Position numbers and translations under genes: made by a program. Of a DNA stretch of 64,000 nucleotides, positions 50,691-61,000 are shown piece by piece. The notes beneath the pieces are model-generated. The model was not told where the DNA came from and did not search any database. It worked only from the letters and a program-made list of their open reading frames with translations. Within the stretch, counting starts at the first letter, position 1; every line of letters starts with the position of its first letter. This DNA is from Hydractinia symbiolongicarpus (taxonomy: Eukaryota; Cnidaria; Hydrozoa; Anthoathecata; Hydractiniidae), in contig NC_079881.1 in NCBI RefSeq assembly GCF_029227915.1, positions 24,157,501 through 24,221,500 on the forward strand. The letters run 5' to 3'.

Positions 50691-52928
50691 AATTTGACAT
50701 GATGGCTGGAACTCAGCGATTAAACTGGGCGCTGTGGTAGCGCTTCATTTAAAAATTTGAATAAATAAGTCATTTTTTACTGTGGGACCAATCCTGGCCG
50801 TTATCGCGCGCTGAAGAAATTGAGACAGTTTCAAGAACTACATTTCAATGAATTTCTAACGGTGTCGGTCTGTTTGAGTTACAACGGTTGCGTCACATAT
50901 TCGTACCAACATGTATTTAGTTATATTTTCTTGATATTACTAAGTTATATCGCTTTTAACAGTGAAGCGATTGACTGTGTAACTTAATTGGACTAACATT
51001 GGACTGTGACATTATAAATGTGATAAGTGAGCCAACTGGACTCCAAGAATAAAACATTCTTCTTAATTTGACATGATTGCCGGAACTCGGCGATTACACT
51101 GGGCGCCGTGGTAGCGCTTCATTTAAGAATTTAAATAAATAAGTCATTTTCTACTGTGGGACCAATCTTTGCAGTTATCGCGCGCTGAAGAAATTGAGAC
51201 AGTTTAAAAGACTTTATTTCAATGAATTTCTAATGGTATCAGTCCGTTTGAGTTACAACGGTTGCGTCACATATTCATACCAACATGTGTTTGGCGATAT
51301 TATTCGGGAATTTCTAGGTTGGATCGCTTTAACAGTGAAACGATTGACTCTGGGATTTAATTGAAGTAACTTTGAACTGTGACCTTATAAACGTGATAAA
51401 TGAGCCAATTGGACTCCAAGGAATAACATTCTTCTTAATTCGACATGATTGCTGGAATTCAGCGATTACACTAGGCTCTGTGGTGGCGCTTTATTTAAAA
51501 ATTTAGATAAATAAGTCTTGTTCTTACTGTGGGACCAATCGTAGCCGTTAGTTCGCGCTGAAGAAATAGAGATAGTTTCAAAAACTACACTTCATTGACT
51601 TTTTAACAGTGTCAATCCGTTTGAGTTACATCGGTTGCGTCACATATTCGCACCAACATGAATTTAGTGATTTTCTTTCGATATTACTAAGTTGTATCGC
51701 TTTTAACAATGAAAAGATTGACTCTGGGACTTAGTTGAACTAATTCTGGAGTGTGGCCTTTAAATGTGATAAATGAGCCCATTGGACTCCAAGGAATAAC
51801 GTTCTTCTTAATTTGACATGATGGCTGGAACTCAGCGATTAAACTGGGCGCTGTGGTAGCGCTTTATTTAAAAATTTGAATAAATAAGTCATTTTTTACT
51901 GTGGGACCAATCCTGGCCGTTATCGCGCGCTGAAGAAATTGAGACAGTTTCAAGAACTACATTTCAATGAATTTCTAACGGTGTCGGTCTGTTTGAGTTA
52001 CAACGGTTGCGTCACATATTCGTACCAACATGTATTTAGTTATATTTTCCCGATATTACTAAGTTATATCGCTTTTAACAGTGAAGCGATTGACTGTGTA
52101 ACTTAATTGGACTAACATTGGACTGTGACATTATAAATGTGATAAGTGAGCCAACTGGACTCCAAGAATAAAACATTCTTCTTAATTTGACATGATTGCC
52201 GGAACTCGGCGATTACACTGGGCGCCGTGGTAGCGCTTCATTTAAGAATTTAAATAAATAAGTCATTTTCTACTGTGGGACCAATCTTTGCAGTTATCGC
52301 GCGCTGAAGAAATTGAGACAGTTTAAAAGACTTTATTTCAATGAATTTCTAATGGTATCAGTCCGTTTGAGTTACAACGGTTGCGTCACATATTCATACC
52401 AACATGTGTTTGGCGATATTATTCGGGAATTTCTAGGTTGGATCGCTTTAACAGTGAAACGATTGACTCTGGGATTTAATTGAAGTAACTTTGAACTGTG
52501 ACCTTATAAACGTGATAAATGAGCCAATTGGACTCCAAGGAATAACATTCTTCTTAATTCGACATGATTGCTGGAATTCAGCGATTACACTAGGCTCTGT
52601 GGTGGCGCTTTATTTAAAAATTTAGATAAATAAGTCTTGTTCTTACTGTGGGACCAATCGTAGCCGTTAGTTCGCGCTGAAGAAATAGAGATAGTTTCAA
52701 AAACTACACTTCATTGACTTTTTAACAGTGTCAATCCGTTTGAGTTACATCGGTTGCGTCACATATTCGCACCAACATGAATTTAGTGATTTTCTTTCGA
52801 TATTACTAAGTTGTATCGCTTTTAACAATGAAAAGATTGACTCTGGGACTTAGTTGAACTAATTCTGGAGTGTGGCCTTTAAATGTGATAAATGAGCCCA
52901 TTGGACTCCAAGGAATAACGTTCTTCTT
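50691..52928. repeat. 3-mer higher-order repeat, period 1119 bp (2 copies and part of a third)
   Basis: Monomer starts at 50691, 51810 and 52929 give two exact steps of 1119. Order: GATGGCTGGAACTC unit, GGAACTCGGCGATTACACTGGGCGCC-type unit, then the TAGGCTCTGTGGTGGCGC / ATGAATTTAGTGATTTTC unit, which has the short GTGGCCTTTAAATG. The third copy departs at about 53300, where CTTCTTATATTGAC replaces CTTCTTAATTTGAC. Copies differ at a handful of sites, for example TTTTCTTGATATT against TTTTCCCGATATT near 50928. Confidence 0.92.
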
Positions 52929-55900
52929 AATTTGACATGATGGCTGGAACTCAGCGATTAAACTGGGCGCTGTGGTAGCGCTTTATTTAAAAATTTGAAT
53001 AAATAAGTCATTTTTTACTGTGGGACCAATCCTGGCCGTTATCGCGCGCTGAAGAAATTGAGACAGTTTCAAGAACTACATTTCAATGAATTTCTAACGG
53101 TGTCGGTCTGTTTGAGTTACAACGGTTGCGTCACATATTCGTACCAACATGTATTTAGTTATATTTTCCCGATATTACTAAGTTATATCGCTTTTAACAG
53201 TGAAGCGATTGACTGTGTAACTTAATTGGACTAACATTGGACTGTGACCTTATAAATGTGATAAGTGAGCCAACTGGACTCCAAGAATAAAACATTCTTC
53301 TTATATTGACATGATTGCCGGAACTCAGCGATTACACTGGGCGCTGTGGTAGCGCTTCATTTAAGAATTTAAATAAATAAGTCATTTTTTACTGTGGGAC
53401 CAATCCTAGCAGTTATCGCGCGCTGAAGAAATTGAGACATTTTAAAAAACTATATTTCAATGAATTTCTAATGGTATCAGTCCGTTTGAGTTACAACAGT
53501 TGCGTCACATATTCATACCAACATGTGTTTGGCGATATTATTCGGCATTTACAAGGTTGGATCGCTTTTAACAGTGAAACGATTGAATGTGGGACTTAAT
53601 TGGACTGATTTTGGACTTTGACCTTATAAATGTGATAAATGAGCCAGTTTGACTACTAGAAATAACATTCTTCTTAATTTGACATGATGCCTGGAACTCA
53701 GCGATTAAACTGGGCGCTGTGGTAGCGTTTCATTTAAAAATTTAGATAAATAAATCATTTCTTACTGTGGGACCAATCCTGGCCGTCAGCTTGCGCTGAA
53801 TAAATAGGAACAGTTTCCAAAACTACATTTCATTGACTTTCTAGCGGTATAAATCCGTTTGAGTTAGAACGGCTGCGTCACATATTCGTACCAACATGTA
53901 TTTAGTTATATTTTCCCGATATTACTAAGTTATATCGCTTTTAACAGTGAAGCGATTGACTGTGTAACTTAATTGGACTAACATTGGACTGTGATCTTAT
54001 AAATGTGATAAGTGAGCCAACTGGACTCCAAGAATAAAACATTCTTCTTATATTGACATGATTGCCGGAACTCAGCGATTACACTGGGCGCTGTGGATCG
54101 CTTTTAACAGTGAAACGATTGACTCTGGGATTTAATTGAAGTAACTTTGAACTTTGACCTTATAAACGTGATAAATGAGCCAATTGGACTCCAAGGAATA
54201 ACATTCTTCTTAATTCGACATGATTGCTGGAATTCAGCGATTACACTAGGCTCTGTGGTGGCGCTTTATTTAAAAATTTAGATAAATAAGTCTTGTTCTT
54301 ACTGTGGGACCAATCGTAGCCGTTAGTTCGCGCTGAAGAAATAGAGATATTTTCAAAAACTACACTTCATTGACTTTTTAACAGTGTCAATCCGTTTGAG
54401 TTACAGCGGTTGCGTCACATATTCGTACCAACATGAATTTAGTGATTTTCTTTCGATATTACTAAGTTGTATCGTTTTAACAATGAAAAGATTGACTCTG
54501 GGACTTAGTTGAACTGATTCTGGAGTGTGGCCTTTAAATGTGATAAATGAGCCCATTGGACTCCAAGGAATAACGTTCTTCTTAATTTGACATGATGGCT
54601 GGAACTCAGCGATTAAACTGGGCGCTGTGGTAGCGCCTCATTTAAAAATTTGAATAAATAAGTCATTTTTTACTGTGGGACCAATCCTGGCCGTTATCGC
54701 GCGCTGAAGAAATTGAGACAGTTTCAAGAACTACATTTCAATGAATTTCTAACGGTGTCGGTCTGTTTGAGTTACAACGGTTGCGTCACATATTCGTACC
54801 AACATGTATTTAGTTATATTTTCCCGATATTACTAAGTTATATCGCTTTTAACAGTGAAGCGATTGACTGTGTAACTTAATTGGACTAACATTGGACTGT
54901 GACCTTATAAATGTGATAAGTGAGCCAACTGGACTCCAAGAATAAAACATTCTTCTTATATTGACATGATTGCCAGAACTCAGCGATTACACTGGGCGCT
55001 GTGGTAGCGCTTCATTTAAGAATTTAAATAAATAAGTCATTTTTTACTGTGGGACCAATCCTAGCAGTTATCGCGCGCTGAAGAAATTGAGACAGTTTAA
55101 AAAACTATATTTCAATGAATTTCTAATGGTATCAGTCCGTTTGAGTTACAACAGTTGCGTCAGATATTCATACCAACATGTGTTTGGCGATATAATTCGG
55201 CATTTACAAGGTTGGATCGCTTTTAACAGTGAAACGATTGAATGTGGGACTTAATTGGACTGATTTTGGACTTTGGCCTTATAAATGTGATAAATGAGCC
55301 AGTTTGACTACTAGAAATAACATTCTTCTTAATTTGACATGATGCCTGGAACTCAGCGATTAAACTGGGCGCTGTGGTAGCGTTTCATTTAAAAATTTAG
55401 ATAAATAAATCATTTCTTACTGTGGGACCAATCCTGGCCGTCAGCTCGCGCTGAATAAATAGGAACAGTTTCCAAAACTACATTTCATTGACTTTCTAGC
55501 GGTATAAATCCGTTTGAGTTAGAACGGCTGCGTCACATATTCGTACCAACATGTATTTAGTTATATTTTCCCGATATTACTAAGTTATATCGCTTTTAAC
55601 AGTGAAGCGATTGACTGTGTAACTTAATTGGACTAACATTGGACTGTGACCTTATAAATGTGATAAGTGAGCCAACTGGACTCCAAGAATAAAACATTCT
55701 TCTTATATTGACATGATTGCCGGAACTCAGCGATTACACTGGGCGCTGTGGATCGCTTTTAACAGTGAAACGATTGACTCTGGGATTTAATTGAAGTAAC
55801 TTTGAACTTTGACCTTATAAACGTGATAAATGAGCCAATTGGACTCCAAGGAATAACATTCTTCTTAATTCGACATGATTGCTGGAATTCAGCGATTACA

Positions 55901-58060
55901 CTAGGCTCTGTGGTGGCGCTTTATTAAAAAATTTAGATAAATAAGTCTTGTTCTTACTGTGGGACCAATCGTAGCCGTTAGTTCGCGCTGAAGAAATAGA
56001 GATAGTTTCAAAAACTACACTTCATTGACTTTTTAACAGTGTCAATCCGTTTGAGTTACAGCGGTTGCGTCACATATTCGCACCAACATGAATTTAATGA
56101 CTTTCTTTCGATATTACTAAGTTGTATCGCTTTTAACAATGAAAAGATTGACTCTGGGACTTAGTTGAACTGATTCTGGAGTGTGGCCTTTAAATGTGAT
56201 AAATGAGCCCATTGGACTCCAAGGAATAACATTCTTCTTAATTTGACATGATGGCTGGAACTCAGCGATTAAACTGGGCGCTGTGGTAGCGCTTCATTTA
56301 AAAATTTGAATAAATAAGTCATTTTTTACTGTGGGACCAATCCTTGCAGTTATCGCGCGCTGAAGAAATTGAGACAGTTTAAAAAACTTTATTTCAATGA
56401 ATTTCTAATGGTATCAGTCCGTTTGAGTTACAACGGTTGCGTCACATATTCATACCAACATGTGGTTGGCGATATTATTCGGGAATTTCTAGGTTGGATC
56501 GCTTTAACAGTGAAACGATTGACTCTGGCATTTAATTGAAGTAACTTTGAACTGTGACCTTATAAACGTGATAAATGAGCCAATTGGACTCCAAGGAATA
56601 ACATTCTTCTTAATTCGACATGATTGCTGGAATTCAGCGATTACACTAGGCTCTGTGGTGGCGCTTTATTTAAAAATTTAGATAAATAAGTCTTGTTCTT
56701 ACTGTGGGACCAATCGTAGCCGTTAGTTCGCGCTGAAGAAATAGAGATAGTTTCAAAAACTACACTTCATTGACTTTTTAACAGTGTCAATCCGTTTGAG
56801 TTACAGCGGTTGCGTCACATATTCGCACCAACATGAATTTAGTGATTTTCTTTCGATATTACTAAGTTGTATCGCTTTTAACAATGAAAAGATTGACTCT
56901 GGGACTTAGTTGAACTGATTCTGGAGTGTGGCCTTTAAATGTGATAAATGAGCCCATTGGACTCCAAGGAATAACGTTCTTCTTAATTTGACATGATGGC
57001 TGGAACTCAGCGATTAAACTGGGCGCTGTGGTAGCGCTTCATTTAAAAATTTGAATAAATAAGTCAGTTTTTACAGTGGGACCAATCCTGGCCGTTATCG
57101 CGCGCTGAAGAAATTGAGACAGTTTCAAGAACTACATTTCAATGAATTTCTAACGGTGTCGGTCTGTTTGAGTTACAACGGTTGCGTCACATATTCGTAC
57201 CAACATGTATTTAGTTATTTTTTCCCGATATTACTAAGTTATATCGCTTTTAACAGTGAAGCGATTGACTGTGTAACTTAATTGGACTAACATTGGACTG
57301 TGACCTTATAAATGTGATAAGTGAGCCAACTGGACTCCAAGAATAAAACATTCTTCTTATATTGACATGATTGCCGGAACTCAGCGATTACACTGGGCGC
57401 TGTGGTAGCACTTCATCTAAGAATTTAAATAAATAAGTCATTTTTTATTGTGGGACCAATCCTGGCAGTTATCGCGCGCTGAAGAAATTGAGATAGTTTA
57501 AAAAACTATATTTCAATGAATTTCTAATGGTATCAGTCCGTTTGAGTTACAACAGTTGCGTCACATATTCATACCAACATGTGTTTGGCGATATTATTCG
57601 GCATTTACAAGGTTGGATCGCTTTTAACAGTGAAACGATTGAATGTGGGACTTAATTGGACTGATTTTGGACTTTGACCTTATAAATGTGATAAATGAGC
57701 CAGTTTGACTACTAGAAATAACATTCTTCTTAATTTGACATGATGCCTGGAACTCAGCGATTAAACTGGGCGCTGTGGTAGCGTTTCATTTAAAAATTTA
57801 GATAAATAAATCATTTCTTACTGTGGGACCAATCCTGGCCTTCAGCTCGCGCTGAATAAATAGGAACAGTTTCCAAAACTACATTTCATTGACTTTCTAG
57901 CGGTATAAATCCGTTTGAGTTAGAACGGCTGCGTCACATATTGGTACCAACATGTATTTAGTTATATTTTCCCGATATTACTAAGTTATATCGCTTTTAA
58001 CAGTGAAGCGATTGACTGTGTAACTTAATTGGACTAACATTGGATGGTGACCTTATAAAT
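52929..58060. repeat. 5-mer higher-order repeat, period 1655 bp (2 full and 1 partial copies)
   Basis: Copies start at 52929 and 54584, with the next equivalent start at 56240 (steps 1655 and 1656). The length equals five monomers minus 210, because one monomer per unit has lost 210 bp, joining CTGTGG (phase 47) straight to ATCGCTTTTAAC (phase ~258) at 54096 and 55751. The partial copy from 56985 shares the GATGCCTGGAACTCAGC and GTTAGAACGGCTGCGTCAC monomers but carries on without the 210-bp loss. Confidence 0.9.
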
Positions 58061-61000
58061 GTGATAAATGAGCCAACTGGACTCCAAGAATGAAACATTC
58101 TTCTTAATTTGACATGATTGCCGGAACTCGGCGATTACACTGGGGGCCGTGGTAGCGCTTCATTTAAGAATTTAAATAAATAAGTCATTTTCTACTGTGG
58201 GAGCAATCCTAGCAGTTATCGCGCGCTGAAGAAATTGAGACAGTTTAAAAAACTTTATTTCAATGAATTTCTAATGGTATCAGTCCGTTTGAGTTACAAC
58301 GGTTGCGTCACATATTCATACCAACATGTGTTTGGCGATATTGTTCAGGAGTTACTAGGTTGGATCGCTTTTAACAGTGAAACGATTGACTCTGGGATTT
58401 AATTGAAGTAACTTTGATCTTTGACCTTATAAACGTGATAAATGAGCCAATTGGACTCCAAGGAATAACATTCTTCTTAATTCGACATGATTGCTGGAAT
58501 TTAGCGATTACACTGGGCGCTGTGGTAGCGCTTTTTTTAAAAATTTAGATAAATAAGTCTTTTTTTTACTGTGGGACCAATCGTAGCCGTTAGCGCGCGC
58601 TGAAAAAATAGCGACAGGTTCAAAAACTACATTTCATTAAATTTCTAACGGTATCAATCCGCTTCAGTTACAACGGTTGCGTCACATGTTCGTACCAACT
58701 TGTATTTATCGATATTGTTCTCATATTAATAGGTTGCATGGCTTTTAACAGTGAAACGATTGTCTGTGGGACTTAATTGAACTGATTTTGGAGTGTGACC
58801 TTATAAATGTGATAAATGAGCCAGCTTGACTACAAGAAATAACAGTGTTCTTAATTTGACATGATTGCTGGAACTCAGCGATTACACTGGGTGCTATGGT
58901 AGCGCTTTATTTAAAAATTAAGATAGATAAGTCTTTTTATACTGTGCGACCAATCCTGGCCGTTAGCACGCGATGAAGAAATAGAGAGATTCTCGAAAAC
59001 TACATTTCATTGACTTATTGCCGGTATCAATCCGTTTGAGTTACAACGGTTGCGACACATATTCGCACCAACATGTATTAAGTGATATCTTTCCGTTATT
59101 ACTAAGTTATATCGCTTTTTACAGTGAAACGATTGTCTCTGGGACTTAATTGAAGTAACTTTGGACTGAGACCTTATAAATGTGATAAATGAGTCAATTG
59201 GACTCCAAGGAATAACGTTCTTCTTAATTTGACGTGATTCCTGAAATTCAACGATTACAATGGGCGCTGTGGTAGCGCTTCGTTTAAAAACGTAGATAAA
59301 TAAGTCATAATTACCGTGGGACCAATCCTGGCCGTTAGCACGCGCTGAATAAATAGGAACAGTTTCAAAAACTACATTTCATTGACTTTCTAACGGTATC
59401 AATCCGCTTCAAATACAACGGTTGCGTTACATATTCGTACCAACTTGTATTTATCGATATTGTTCTCATATTACTAGATTGCATGGCTTTTAACAGTGAA
59501 ACGATTGACTGTGGGACTTAATTGAACTGATTTTGGACTGCGACATTATAAATGTTATAAGTGAGCCAACTGGACTCCAAGAAATGTCATTCTTGACATG
59601 ATTACCGGAACTCAGCGATTACACTGGGCGCTGTGGTAGCGCTTTATTAAAGAATTTAAATAAATAAGTCATTTTTTACTGTGGCACCAATCCTAGCAGT
59701 TATCGCGCGCTGAAGAAATTGAGACAGTTTAAAAAACTACATTTCAATGAATTTATAATGGTATCAGTCCGGTTGAGTTACAACGGTTGCGTCACATATT
59801 CATACCAACATGTATTTGGCGATATTATTTGGGAATTACTAGGTTGGATCGCTTTTAACAGTAAAACGTTTGAATGTGGGACTTAATTGGACTTATTTTG
59901 GCCTTTGACCTTATAAATGTGATAAATGAACCAGTTTGACTACAAGATATAACACTATTCTTAATTTGACATGATGGCTGGAACTCAGCGATTAAACTGG
60001 GCGCTGTGGTAGCGCTTCATTTAAAAATTTAAATAAATAAGTCATATTTTACTGTTGGACCAATCCTAGCTGTTATCGCGCGCTGAAGAAATTGAGACAG
60101 TTTCAAGAATTACATTTCAATGAATTTCTAACGGTATCGGTCCGTTTGAGTTACAACGGTTGCGTCACATATTCGTACCAACATGTATTTAGTTATATTT
60201 TCCCGATATTACTAAGTTATATCGCTTTTAACAGTGAAGCGATTGACTGTGTAACTTAATTGGACTAACATTGGACTGTGACCTTATAAATGTGATAAGT
60301 GAGCCAACTGGACTCCAAGAATAAAACATTCTTCTTATATTGACATGATTGCCGGAACTCAGCGATTACACTGGGCGCTGTGGTAGCGCTCCATTTAAGA
60401 ATTTAAATAAATAAGTCATTTTTTACTGTGGGACCAATCCTAGCAGTTATCGCGCGCTGAAGAAATTGAGACAGTTTAAAAAACTATATTTCAATGAATT
60501 TCTAATGGTATCAGTCCGTTTGAGTTACAACGGTTGCGTCACATATTCATACCAACATGTGTTTGGCGATATTATTCGGCAATTACAAGGTTGGATCGCT
60601 TTTAACAGTGAAACGATTGAATGTGGGACTTAATTGGACTGATTTTGGACTTTGACATTATAAATGTGATAAATGAGCCAATTGGACTCCAAGAAGTAAC
60701 ATTCTTCTTAACTCCACATGATTGCCGGAACTCAGCGTTTACACTGAACCCTGTGGTAGCGCTTCATTTAAGAATTTAAATAAATAAGTCATTTTCTACT
60801 GTGGGACCAATCCTAGCAGTTATCGCGCGCTGAAGAAACTGACACAGTTTAAAAAACTTTATTTCAATGAATTTCTAATGGTATCAGTCCGTTTGAGTTA
60901 CAACTGATGCGTCACATATTCATACCAACATGTGTTTGGCGATATTATTCGGGAATTTCTAGGTTGGATCGCTTTTAACAGTGAAACGATTGACTCTGGG

